Assembly: GCF_002848135.1 (NCBI RefSeq)
Contig: NZ_PKGB01000004.1
Span: forward strand, 1-64,000
Direction of reading: 5' to 3'
Origin: Hydrogenovibrio sp. SC-1
GTDB taxonomy: Bacteria > Pseudomonadota > Gammaproteobacteria > Thiomicrospirales > Thiomicrospiraceae
Length of the DNA stretch: 64,000 nucleotides
Part shown: positions 8,199 through 16,086 of the stretch, piece by piece
How the letters are laid out: the number at the start of each line of letters is the position of its first letter
How positions within the stretch are numbered: the stretch's first letter is position 1
The notes under the pieces: generated by a model
The model's input: the letters and a program-made list of their open reading frames with translations, nothing else
Databases searched by the model: none
Told to the model about the DNA's origin: nothing
Made by a program: the position numbers and the translations under genes

Positions 8199-9257
8199 AT
8201 GATTGCACAAAAATATCAAGCATTATTAGCAGTGATGCAGCAGAATAATGTCTTATATCGTCCCTCGGCATTTTGGGCCGAGGCTTCATTGGAACTGGTT
8301 AAAGAGTTTGAAGCCAATGGCATTGAAAATTTTCGGCGGTTAATGGCGTCACTTTTATTTTTCGTACCGACTTACGGTTTTCCGGGTAATGCCTTATCAG
8401 AGGAAATTGTGCAGCAGCTTGAAACCGCGTTAGAGCAGGTAAATGCTTCTGAAAAACAACAGGAGATTGTGAGTCAGTTCACATCAGGTTATGTGGCGGC
8501 GTTAGCCGATTATCGTGTGTTTATGGCAACGAATGGACCCCGACCATCAATCGAAGGATGTGTGGATCTACGCAGTTTTTCAGAAAGCCAGGTAGGGAAT
8601 CCCGTTGAACAGTTTGAATTTGACAATCATTTCTATAGTCGTTCGGCTTTAAATTATTTGTTAGGACTGTCTTTTTTACAGCAATATGTTCCATTACATA
8701 CGATAAATACGGTACTGGAAATTGGCGGTGGATTCGGTACGTTGGGTGAAATTGTGTTAAAAACTTTCAATAGTGCACAGTATATTGATGTGGATATTCC
8801 ACCAACGTCAATGGTTTCAGAGTATTATTTGCAAAAGGTCTTTGGCGCAGACCAAGTGAGTACCTATGAAGATACAGCCACATTAACCGATATTGCCGTC
8901 AATTCGCTTCAAAAAGCTAGTGTGTTAAATTCCTGGCAAATTGAGCAGTTGTCAGGGGATGTTGATTTATTCGTCAATTTCATTTCATTTCAAGAAATGG
9001 AACCTGAGATTGTTCAGAACTATTTAGCGCATGTCAAACGCTTAAATGCAAAATGGTTGTTATTACGCAATATGCGCGAAGGTAAACAATTACGATCTCA
9101 ACATCGTTTTGGTGTTGAGACACCAATCTTAACGGAAGATTATATCCGTATGGTCGGTGGCTATGAACTAGTCGACAGTAATGTTATGCCATTTGGTTAT
9201 AAAACGGTCGATCATTTTCATTCTGAGATTCTGCTTTTTAAACGGTGTGACGCTTAA
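8199..9257 (+). CDS. Putative sugar O-methyltransferase
   Basis: The 352-residue protein has a central SAM-binding motif VLEIGGGFGTLGEI at about residues 172-185 and an acidic post-motif (IDVDIPPT). This matches the family annotated as putative sugar O-methyltransferases in surface-glycan loci. The N-terminal 150 residues are helical and family-specific, with no membrane segment. It lies between pseF and pseG, so methylation of a Pse derivative or of a glycan on flagellin is a reasonable inference. The exact acceptor cannot be read from sequence. A ribosome site (AAAGGATATTGGA) precedes the ATG. Confidence 0.75.
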   Translation: MIAQKYQALLAVMQQNNVLYRPSAFWAEASLELVKEFEANGIENFRRLMASLLFFVPTYGFPGNALSEEIVQQLETALEQVNASEKQQEIVSQFTSGYVAALADYRVFMATNGPRPSIEGCVDLRSFSESQVGNPVEQFEFDNHFYSRSALNYLLGLSFLQQYVPLHTINTVLEIGGGFGTLGEIVLKTFNSAQYIDVDIPPTSMVSEYYLQKVFGADQVSTYEDTATLTDIAVNSLQKASVLNSWQIEQLSGDVDLFVNFISFQEMEPEIVQNYLAHVKRLNAKWLLLRNMREGKQLRSQHRFGVETPILTEDYIRMVGGYELVDSNVMPFGYKTVDHFHSEILLFKRCDA

Positions 9258-9637
9258 CCTTTAGTATTTTAAAGATTGTTTCAGAGTTTTTTCAACCCTT
9301 TTGCAGAGGGCTGATTGAAGCTATTATCTGGCTTAAGCACTTTTACAGAAAAGAAAACTGGTCCTCTTAGTACACTATCAATCCGTCGAACTCTTAGCTT
9401 TCAATTTTTTTACCAACTTTTATTAATCCTTTGCAAAGGAAGTTACAGAAATTAAAGAATCATTGAGTTCATCAGTGACGTTTAATGAGACTTGTATATA
9501 CAGGCAATGATTATTTACGAATAATTCCGATTATTAAGCATATGATTGAATGCTTCTAACAATAATGTGTAAAACCAAATACAGTTTATTGTTGGATTCC
9601 TTTTTCAAAGCATTTCGTTTTAGAGGCGGCTCTGCTA
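9258..9637. other. AT-rich non-coding gap between methyltransferase gene and small ORF
   Basis: About 380 bp with no gene of note. It contains a weak CCCT/AGGG hairpin near 9297 and a perfect 14-bp palindrome at 9427-9440. It may mark an insertion or deletion scar within the Pse locus, since pseF and pseG are otherwise expected to be close. Confidence 0.5.
9427..9440. promoter_or_regulatory. Perfect 14-bp palindrome
   Basis: TCCTTTGCAAAGGA is fully self-complementary and lies in the gap upstream of pseG. It is operator-like in shape. No known binding protein is assigned. Confidence 0.3.
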
Positions 9638-9727
9638 ATGCTATTTAGTAAAAAAGGTTCAGTTGAAGATTGGAAAAAGCCAAAACTGATGTATAAAATG
9701 CTAAAACAAGAAAGGGATATTGAATGA
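9638..9727 (+). CDS. Candidate 29-residue ORF coupled to pseG
   Basis: A short ORF begins with ATG at 9638 and encodes a basic 29-residue peptide starting MLFSKKGSVEDWKKPKL. Its TGA overlaps the pseG ATG as ATGA, the same coupling geometry seen between pseC and pseF. An AGAGG element lies 11 bp before the start, slightly far for a ribosome site. It could be a genuine leader peptide, a remnant of a longer gene, or chance. pseG also has its own good ribosome site (AAAGGG), so coupling is not required. No homology is recognised. Confidence 0.35.
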   Translation: MLFSKKGSVEDWKKPKLMYKMLKQERDIE

Positions 9728-10875
9728 AAGTCGTGTTCCGAACTGATGCTTCAATTCAAATCGGCACAGGGCATGTTATGCGCTGTATGACTTTGGCCAA
9801 AGCATTGTCTGAAAAGGGAGCAGAAGTTCAGTTTATTTGTCGGAACCATATAGGCAATTTAATCGAAAAAATTCAAAACGAAGGCTTTAAAGTTTATACA
9901 CTAAATACCAGCTATGATGAAGTTCTATGTCATTCCGTGCAAGGCGAGTCAATGAAGTCATTACCGTGTGGAGCAGAACAACTTTGTCATTATTTTCAAA
10001 CCAACGAATCTCCAGTTCCCAAGCTCAGTCACTCTGATTGGCTTGGCGCCACACAACAAGAAGATGCAATAGAGTGTCATTCGATATTACAACAAATACA
10101 TCCAGATTGGTTAGTTGTAGATCATTATTCAATTGATGCATCATGGCAGAAAATCTTAAAGAATTTATATCGAAAACTCATGGTCATTGATGATTTAGGA
10201 GATAGACGACATATTTCTGATTTATTACTGGATCAGAATTATGGTTCAACTGTCGATAAGTACCAAAAGCTTGTGCCCAAAAACTGTAAAATCCTAGCAG
10301 GAGCACAATATGCATTGTTAAGACCAGAGTTTGCAAAGTGGCGACATTTCAGCTTGGAACGTAGAAAAAATAATCAGAAGGTTAAAGGTATTTTAATCAC
10401 GCTAGGAGGAGTCGATTCAGGTAACATTACTGGGCAAGTTCTTCAACAATTGTCTAAAGCAGAGTTGGACTCCGGTATTGAAGTAACAATTGTTATGGGG
10501 TTAACTTCACCTCACTTAAAAGCCATCGAACAACAAGCTGAAAGCCTGAATTTCAAAACCAGTGTTAGAATCAATGTCAACAATATAGCTGAGCTTATGG
10601 CTAATGCAGACTTGGCTATTGGCGCAGCTGGGGCTACAACTTGGGAGCGTTGTTGTCTAGGCGTTCCTACTATTCAATTGGTAATAGCTGAAAATCAGCG
10701 CCAGGTGGCCGAACGTTTGGCGATTGACGGTGTTGTTAAGTCGATTTATCAACCGAAAGAACTGGTTTCGTTGTTATCGACCGCACTGGATTGGATGCCT
10801 TCGTTAGGCCAGATAGCAAGTGGTGTTTGTGATGGACATGGTTGTGATCGCGTGATAAATACAATGTGCTCGTAA
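9724..10875 (+). CDS. pseG: UDP-2,4-diacetamido-2,4,6-trideoxy-beta-L-altropyranose hydrolase PseG
   Basis: PseG removes UDP from the nucleotide sugar in the fourth pseudaminic acid step. The 383-residue protein has the GT-B-like fold. The N-terminal GTGHVMRC motif holds the catalytic His at residue 17. DWLVVDHYSIDASWQ and VIDDLGDR lie mid-protein, and GAAGATTWERCCLGVPTI with a following Q-rich segment forms the UDP site. It is longer than the ~275-residue Campylobacter enzyme, with an extra Cys-containing stretch around residues 58-100 before the WLGATQQEDA segment. There is no fused acetyltransferase (PseH) domain at the C-terminus. The ribosome site AAAGGG and an overlapping small ORF precede it. 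Confidence 0.92.
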   Translation: MKVVFRTDASIQIGTGHVMRCMTLAKALSEKGAEVQFICRNHIGNLIEKIQNEGFKVYTLNTSYDEVLCHSVQGESMKSLPCGAEQLCHYFQTNESPVPKLSHSDWLGATQQEDAIECHSILQQIHPDWLVVDHYSIDASWQKILKNLYRKLMVIDDLGDRRHISDLLLDQNYGSTVDKYQKLVPKNCKILAGAQYALLRPEFAKWRHFSLERRKNNQKVKGILITLGGVDSGNITGQVLQQLSKAELDSGIEVTIVMGLTSPHLKAIEQQAESLNFKTSVRINVNNIAELMANADLAIGAAGATTWERCCLGVPTIQLVIAENQRQVAERLAIDGVVKSIYQPKELVSLLSTALDWMPSLGQIASGVCDGHGCDRVINTMCS

Positions 10876-11232
10876 AATCAAGTATACATCTAAAGTGATT
10901 CAGAGCTTTGAATGAGAGCAGAAACGAATAGCTAATATGATAGTGATTAGTGAATTTACGTAATAAAATGAAGCGCGTTCTGAGTGAGAATTAACGATTT
11001 TCTAACTGATCTAAGGAAATCTTACCTACGAAAATTTTGCACAAGTAAAATTAAATTGTTTATGGGTAAAGGATATAACCTGTATTGAAATTGTGAATGT
11101 TTTTTATTTGTAATCAAGGCTTGTTATTGTGATATGAGAGAATGTAGGCTGATATTTCTTTTTCATTTTTTTAGCGGAATGAAGTGGTACAGAATAATTG
11201 GAAAAGATAAGTAGTTTGCGCTGAATAAAGTA

Positions 11233-11262
11233 TTGTTGGAATGTATTTATGTGTTTTATAAT
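11233..11262 (+). promoter_or_regulatory. Candidate sigma-70 promoter for the methyltransferase-pseI unit
   Basis: A perfect TATAAT (11257-11262) is preceded at 18 bp by TTGTTG (11233-11238), which keeps the TTG of the -35 consensus. Initiation near 11269 would give a leader of about 90 nt containing the dyad at 11309-11328. Confidence 0.4.
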
Positions 11263-11308
11263 CGTAAAAATTGGCAATAAATATTGGGTTATATTCAATC
11301 CAATAGAG

Positions 11309-11328
11309 TATGCAAAATCATTTGCATA
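11309..11328. promoter_or_regulatory. 8-bp inverted repeat in the leader
   Basis: TATGCAAA-ATCA-TTTGCATA is a perfect dyad 32 bp upstream of the ATG at 11361. It could act as an operator or as an RNA hairpin near the ribosome site. Confidence 0.4.
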
Positions 11329-11360
11329 GCGTGCCAAGAATTTGGGAGGGAAGATTAATA

Positions 11361-12104
11361 ATGAGTATTAATGTATTAGGTGGGTCAACGACCGAAGAAA
11401 AAAATAACAAGACGCACTTGGTAAAAACCTTGCGTAGTAGTGCTATTCCAGATAGCGAATTATTAGATAATTTGGGTTTGTTTTTAACTCGCCAGAGTTT
11501 ATCTCGAATTAATTTTATGCAAGAGCTATATTCTAAAATCATACAAACTCACGGTTCAATTATGGAATTCGGTGTACGTTGGGGGCAAAATTTAGCTTTA
11601 TTTTCCGCATTGCGAGGCATTCATGAGCCGTTTAACTATAATCGACAAATTATCGGTTTTGATACCTTTAGTGGTTTTACTTCGGTGGATGAAAAAGATG
11701 GCGAGTCAGTAAAAGCAGGCGATTACGGGGTCAGTGATAATTGGAAACAAACACTCGAGAGTATTCTAACTTTTCATGAGAATAATTCACCGATTGCGCA
11801 CAAAAAGAAAGTCCACCTAGTAGAAGGTGACGCGACTCAAACATTACCTGATTATTTAAATTGTCATCCAGAAACCATTGTTGCTCTAGCATATTTTGAT
11901 TTTGATATATATCAGCCGACTAAAGTTTGTTTAGAGGCTCTATTACCACATTTAACCAAAGGTTCGGTTGTCGCATTCGATGAGTTAAATTGTGCTGAAT
12001 TTCCAGGAGAGACATTAGCAGTTAAAGAAGTCTTGGGGTTGTCTCGTTATGCTATTAAACGCTCGCAACATAGTCCGCTGACATCTTATATTATTATTGA
12101 TTAA
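11361..12104 (+). CDS. TylF/macrocin-type SAM-dependent methyltransferase
   Basis: The 247-residue protein resembles the TylF-type O-methyltransferases. Visible are the IMEFGVRWGQNLALFSAL SAM motif at about residues 68-85, a FDTFSGF segment, VHLVEGDATQTLPDYL, and the metal-site type AYFDFDIYQPTKVCLEALLPHLTKGSVVAFDEL. The ATG at 11361 is chosen because GGGAGGG lies ten bases upstream. An ATG at 11310 would place that ribosome site inside the gene. It starts a run of genes ending with pseI. A role in methylating a glycan is inferred from context. Base composition turns clearly AT-rich from here on. Confidence 0.75.
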   Translation: MSINVLGGSTTEEKNNKTHLVKTLRSSAIPDSELLDNLGLFLTRQSLSRINFMQELYSKIIQTHGSIMEFGVRWGQNLALFSALRGIHEPFNYNRQIIGFDTFSGFTSVDEKDGESVKAGDYGVSDNWKQTLESILTFHENNSPIAHKKKVHLVEGDATQTLPDYLNCHPETIVALAYFDFDIYQPTKVCLEALLPHLTKGSVVAFDELNCAEFPGETLAVKEVLGLSRYAIKRSQHSPLTSYIIID

Positions 12105-12125
12105 TTATTAAAAGAAGGTGTGAAT

Positions 12126-13001
12126 ATGGGTTTGACATACCAAACAGAATTGGGGTTTTATACGCTTTGTGATAAGCCTACGCAAGCAGAGCTAGATGAA
12201 TATTATGCGCAGAAATATTTTCAACAACTGAAAAGTAAAACCTATTCTGCTAGCTATAGCGATCAAGAGTTAAATTTATTTGAACAAAAATTAGAACAGC
12301 GCTATGCAGCCATTTGTGAGAAACGAGATACAAAGACATATGAGCGTTTTCTAGATGTTGGTTGTGGTGAAGGTTTTGCTTTAAATTTTTTTGAACAGCG
12401 CGGATATCAGGTTAAAGGCTTAGATTATAGCAGTGCTGGTATTAAGCAACATCACCCAAAACTACTAGATAAGTTGGTCGAAGGTGATGTTTTTAAGTCA
12501 TTACAAAATGAGCTAGAGTTAAAAAATAAATATGAAATAGTTTGGCTGCAGAATGTCTTGGAACATGTTTTAGAGCCAGTTGATTTGTTAGAGGATTTAA
12601 AGGGATTGCTATCAAAAAATGGCGTATTAGTTATAACTGTACCTAATGACTTCTCAGAGTTACAAACATATGCCTTAAATAATAGTTATGTAGATAGCGA
12701 GTATTGGGTGGCTATACCAGATCATATCAGTTACTTTAATACATTGAATATTAATGAAGTAATTGAAAAAACGGGTTGGAAAATGCTCGATAAACTAGCT
12801 GATTTCCCTATAGATTGGTTCATATTTAATAACCACTCAAATTATATAAAAAATAAATCTGTTGGAAAAGAAGGGCATTTTGCACGTTTAACTATTGAAA
12901 ATTTAATTTCAAAAAACGGCAGTGATAAAGCAAATGCTTTTTATCGAAGTTTAGCTGATTTAGGAATGGGTAGGAATACAACCGTTATTGTAGGTTTGTA
13001 A
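12126..13001 (+). CDS. Class I SAM-dependent methyltransferase
   Basis: The 291-residue protein has motif I FLDVGCGEGFALNFFEQRGY around residues 77-96, an acidic end to strand beta2 (GLDYSS), and WLQNVLEHVLEPVDLLEDL plus LLSKNGVLVITVPNDFSE, the pattern of Methyltransf_11/23 enzymes. It begins with ELGFYTLCDKPTQAELDEYYAQKYF, a segment seen in methyltransferases of surface-sugar loci. The ATG at 12126 has AAGAAGG seven bases upstream. The GTG at 12120 would be too close to it. It lies 21 bp after the TylF-type gene. The substrate is unknown. Confidence 0.75.
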   Translation: MGLTYQTELGFYTLCDKPTQAELDEYYAQKYFQQLKSKTYSASYSDQELNLFEQKLEQRYAAICEKRDTKTYERFLDVGCGEGFALNFFEQRGYQVKGLDYSSAGIKQHHPKLLDKLVEGDVFKSLQNELELKNKYEIVWLQNVLEHVLEPVDLLEDLKGLLSKNGVLVITVPNDFSELQTYALNNSYVDSEYWVAIPDHISYFNTLNINEVIEKTGWKMLDKLADFPIDWFIFNNHSNYIKNKSVGKEGHFARLTIENLISKNGSDKANAFYRSLADLGMGRNTTVIVGL

Positions 13002-13032
13002 TGTTTTATTAATCAATTTTTGAGGGGGCGGT

Positions 13033-13992
13033 GTGTTAAAAAACAGAAATTTATTAATAACTAGTGTCTCCAAAAAGGTTGGATTAGTTAAAGCATTTAT
13101 TAAAGAGGCAAAAAAAGAAAATATAAAAGTTTTTGGGGCAGATGTTACTAAAGATGCTGTTGCCTTGTATTTTTGTGATAACTTTTTTATTTTACCGCAT
13201 AGAAACGATGCTGATTTTTTATGTGATTTAGTTAGAAACTGTAAAAAGAGAAGAATTAAATTTATTTTGCCTACTAGTGATGGTGATTTAATTTTTTTTG
13301 CAAAAAATAGAACGATATTGAGTGAAAATAATATTGAAGTTTTAATGAGTGGAAACACATCCATTAATATTTGCACATCAAAATTAGCTTTTAATCAACA
13401 CTGCAAGCAGAATGGCCTTCCTATACCTTATAGCTATGATAGCTTAAACTTAGTTAAATACCCGGTAATAATAAAAGAAGAGTTTTCTCAAGCTAGTAAG
13501 GGTGTTTATATTGCAGAGAATAAGGATCAAGCCATTGAAATAATTAAAGTCCTACCTGTTGAAAAGTACTTGATTCAGGAATTTGTTTTAGGGCAAGAAT
13601 ATTCAATTGATGCGTTTTTCGATAATGAAGGATGCGTAAAAGCAGTCTTACCAAGAAGTCGGGATTTGGTTGTTGGTGGTGAATCAGTGATTACAACAAG
13701 TGTTGATTTACCAGAACTGGAGATTCTAGTTAAGGATTTAGGTGAAACTTTAAATCTTTTTGGACATATTGTTGTTCAGGCATTTTTCCATGATGGAGTT
13801 GTTAGCCTTGTAGAAGCTAATCTTAGATTTGGTGGTGCATCAGGTCTTGCTTTTGTCACTGGTGTAAATTCTCCGAAGTGGCTAGTAGAATATATGGTCG
13901 GAAAAAAATCATATTCAGTAAGTGATATTAAGTATAACGTTAAAATGTTTAAATATAGTTCTGAATATATTTTAGGGGCTGATATTGATTAA
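13033..13992 (+). CDS. ATP-grasp family ligase in the Pse locus
   Basis: ATP-grasp enzymes join a carboxylate to an amine or thiol through an acyl-phosphate. The 319-residue protein has an N-terminal Rossmann-like preATP-grasp part (LLITSVSKKVGLVKAFIKEA). A central ATP-grasp follows, with YPVIIKEEFSQASKGVYIAEN, the IQEFVLGQEYSIDAFFD strand and the metal-binding VSLVEANLRFGGASGLAF near residues 258-275. It resembles CarB-like members found in polysaccharide clusters. The start is GTG, well placed after TGAGGGGGCG. It is one of the most AT-rich genes in the window: positions 13261-13320 contain 15 G/C of 60. It overlaps the HAD gene by 8 bp. Amide modification of an amino sugar is an inference. 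Confidence 0.75.
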   Translation: MLKNRNLLITSVSKKVGLVKAFIKEAKKENIKVFGADVTKDAVALYFCDNFFILPHRNDADFLCDLVRNCKKRRIKFILPTSDGDLIFFAKNRTILSENNIEVLMSGNTSINICTSKLAFNQHCKQNGLPIPYSYDSLNLVKYPVIIKEEFSQASKGVYIAENKDQAIEIIKVLPVEKYLIQEFVLGQEYSIDAFFDNEGCVKAVLPRSRDLVVGGESVITTSVDLPELEILVKDLGETLNLFGHIVVQAFFHDGVVSLVEANLRFGGASGLAFVTGVNSPKWLVEYMVGKKSYSVSDIKYNVKMFKYSSEYILGADID

Positions 13993-14677
13993 TGCTGTTA
14001 TTTTTGATTTGGATGATACATTATATTTGGAGTCAGAATATGTGTTGAGTGGTTTCAATGCAGTAGCAGAATATTTGTCTGTTAAATACGGAATAAGCAA
14101 ATATGAAATATATATTTTTTTGAAAAATCAATTTTTAACACATGGTAGAGAGAAAATATTCAATTACCTATACCATTATTTACTAGCTAAAATAATACCT
14201 GATAATGAAGCTGGTTTGGTTGAAGAATTGGTAACTGTTTATAGAAATCATGAGCCAACTATAGTTCTGGAAAAAAATATAGTCACAGGTTTGTTGGAGT
14301 TAAGAAATAACTATGACTTAAAGCTAGGTTTGTTGACTGATGGGTTGCCTTTGATGCAAAAAAAGAAGGTATTGGCCTTAGGTATAGAAGATTATTTTGA
14401 TGAAATCGTATATTCATGGGAGATAGGTTGTCCTAAGCCCCATGTGGATGGTATCAATTACCTGCTTGCTAAGCTTGGAACGACGAGTAAAAACACTATT
14501 ATGGTTGGTGACAACCCGAGTCATGATATTGAGCCAGCAGTAACTTTATCTATGCCGAGTATAAGGGTATTGACAGGTAGGTTTAAGTGCGTAGCTTCTA
14601 ATGCTTGTTATGGAGCTGATGTTGAATTAAGTTCAATGAGTCAAGTTTTTATTGAGATTAAAAAATGCTTAAAATAA
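13985..14677 (+). CDS. HAD-superfamily hydrolase
   Basis: The 230-residue protein has all HAD motifs: FDLDDTLY (nucleophile and acid Asp) at residues 8-15, LLTDG in motif II, KPHVDGINYLL with the motif III lysine, and MVGDNPSHDIEPA in motif IV. An alpha-helical cap lies between motifs I and II. The start is TTG at 13985, preceded by AGGGG six bases upstream inside the ATP-grasp gene, with an 8-bp overlap. It overlaps pseI by 13 bp, so the three genes are tightly coupled. Known Pse chemistry needs no phosphatase, so its substrate is open. It may be a partner of the ATP-grasp enzyme. Confidence 0.75.
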   Translation: MINAVIFDLDDTLYLESEYVLSGFNAVAEYLSVKYGISKYEIYIFLKNQFLTHGREKIFNYLYHYLLAKIIPDNEAGLVEELVTVYRNHEPTIVLEKNIVTGLLELRNNYDLKLGLLTDGLPLMQKKKVLALGIEDYFDEIVYSWEIGCPKPHVDGINYLLAKLGTTSKNTIMVGDNPSHDIEPAVTLSMPSIRVLTGRFKCVASNACYGADVELSSMSQVFIEIKKCLK

Positions 14678-15705
14678 ATGATCGTTTGATTAGCAGTACT
14701 AACCCTCCATATGTTATTGCAGAATTATCAGCAAATCATAATGGTAATATTGAGCGAGCTATTGCTATTATTGATGCCGCTAAGCGTAGTGGGGCTGATG
14801 CAGTCAAATTACAAACTTATCGCCCTGATACTATCACTTTGGATAGTAATGCTCCTGAGTTTATTATCGAAGGAGGTCTTTGGGATGGTAAAAGTTTGTA
14901 CGATCTTTATGAATGGGCTCATACACCTTGGGAATGGCATAGGCCTTTATTTGAGTATGCTAGAAAAATTGGTATTACAATTTTTAGTTCTCCTTTTGAT
15001 AATACAGCAGTTGATTTACTTGAGGACTTAAATACACCAGCTTATAAAATCGCAAGTTGCGAAGCCATTGATTTACCATTAATTAAGTATGTGGCTCAAA
15101 CGGGTAAGCCGATGATTATTTCTACCGGCATGGCAAATGCAGAAGAAATTCAAGAAGCTATTGACTCGGCTAGAGAAGGTGGTTGTACTCAATTGGCAAT
15201 TTTACACTGTGTTAGTGGTTACCCCGCACCACCTGAAGATTATAATTTATTAACAATACAAGACATGAAAAATCGTTTCGACTTACCCGTAGGCCTATCT
15301 GATCATACCTTAGATAACACTACAGCAATTACCAGTGTTGCATTAGGTGCCTGTATTATTGAAAAGCACGTTACTCTGGATCGAAATGGCGGAGGTCCAG
15401 ATGATAGCTTTTCACTAGAGGAACCAGAGCTTAATGCTTTATGTACTGATGTTTATACAGCGTGGAAAGCATTAGGACAAGTTGATTATGGGCTAAAATC
15501 TAGCGAGCAAGGAAGTGTTAAGTTTCGTCGTTCCCTATACTTTGTAAATGATATTAAGCCTGGTGAAGTGGTTTGTGCCAAGCATATCAAAAGCATAAGA
15601 CCTGGTTATGGTCTAGCGCCGAAATTTTATGATGATGTGATTGGCAAAGTTGCAAAAATTGAGAGAAAGTCTGGTGACCCAGTAAATATTGAAGCTTTTA
15701 AGTGA
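14665..15705 (+). CDS. pseI: Pseudaminic acid synthase PseI
   Basis: PseI condenses 2,4-diacetamido-2,4,6-trideoxy-L-altrose with phosphoenolpyruvate to give pseudaminic acid. The 346-residue protein has a NeuB-type TIM barrel: VIAELSANHNGNIERA, GADAVKLQTYRPDTITLDS, GGLWDGKSLYDLYEWAHTPWEWH, ISTGMAN, GLSDHT and IIEKHVTLDR. It ends in a C-terminal SAF (antifreeze-like) domain from about residue 285. The LWDGKSLYDLYEWAHTPW stretch is characteristic of PseI rather than sialic or legionaminic acid synthases. It overlaps the HAD gene by 13 bp and ends the AT-rich transcription unit. Confidence 0.93.
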   Translation: MLKINDRLISSTNPPYVIAELSANHNGNIERAIAIIDAAKRSGADAVKLQTYRPDTITLDSNAPEFIIEGGLWDGKSLYDLYEWAHTPWEWHRPLFEYARKIGITIFSSPFDNTAVDLLEDLNTPAYKIASCEAIDLPLIKYVAQTGKPMIISTGMANAEEIQEAIDSAREGGCTQLAILHCVSGYPAPPEDYNLLTIQDMKNRFDLPVGLSDHTLDNTTAITSVALGACIIEKHVTLDRNGGGPDDSFSLEEPELNALCTDVYTAWKALGQVDYGLKSSEQGSVKFRRSLYFVNDIKPGEVVCAKHIKSIRPGYGLAPKFYDDVIGKVAKIERKSGDPVNIEAFK

Positions 15706-16086
15706 TTAGTTTTTGAGAAATATCCTAGATACAAACATTTTCGATATTGCACTTCATGACCGACTGTAATTGCATTAAAAAATTGTTGTACTGTTACATG
15801 AGAGGCGCTTGATAATATTTTGATTTCCCATCCCCATAATTTACCGATACTAGATCGGCTTATGATAGCTACTCTTCTTGATGCCAGTCATTTCGAAAAA
15901 AAATTTAAATAACAATTTCTATGTCGATACTTTCATTATCATTAAAACTTTGGATATTTGGCTAAATTATGATGGGGAATACTAGTATTCGTAACTGAGA
16001 AATAGGTTAATCAGCAGGCAAATAAAAGTGCTCAGTAAAGCTTGATCAGTTTGACGAAATATAAAAAAGATTTAAAGGAATTTGCC
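15706..16086. other. Non-coding gap between pseI and the Maf gene
   Basis: About 380 bp, AT-rich, with no gene seen. The only distinct structure is a 14-bp perfect palindrome at 15977-15990. No good sigma-70, sigma-28 or sigma-54 promoter was found by eye, although the Maf gene probably has its own. Confidence 0.5.
15977..15990. promoter_or_regulatory. Perfect 14-bp palindrome upstream of the Maf gene
   Basis: GAATACTAGTATTC is fully self-complementary and centred about 100 bp before the Maf ATG. It is operator-like, with no assigned regulator. Confidence 0.35.

Larger units (their letters stand above)
10876..11360. other. AT-rich non-coding gap with promoter and dyad
   Basis: About 485 bp separate pseG from the next methyltransferase gene. 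No gene is supported. A leftward frame here lacks a plausible start and ribosome site. The right half holds a promoter-like pair and a hairpin-forming dyad just before the next gene, so a second transcription unit probably starts here. Confidence 0.55.

Noticed and set aside
11104-11337. Leftward 77-residue ORF in the gap after pseG
   Set aside because: It has a rare start codon, no ribosome site and covers the promoter and dyad of the next gene. Composition is that of non-coding DNA.
12960-13376. Leftward 138-residue ORF opposite the ATP-grasp gene
   Set aside because: It overlaps clear ATP-grasp coding sequence, shows no family motif and reflects the AT-rich composition of the real gene.
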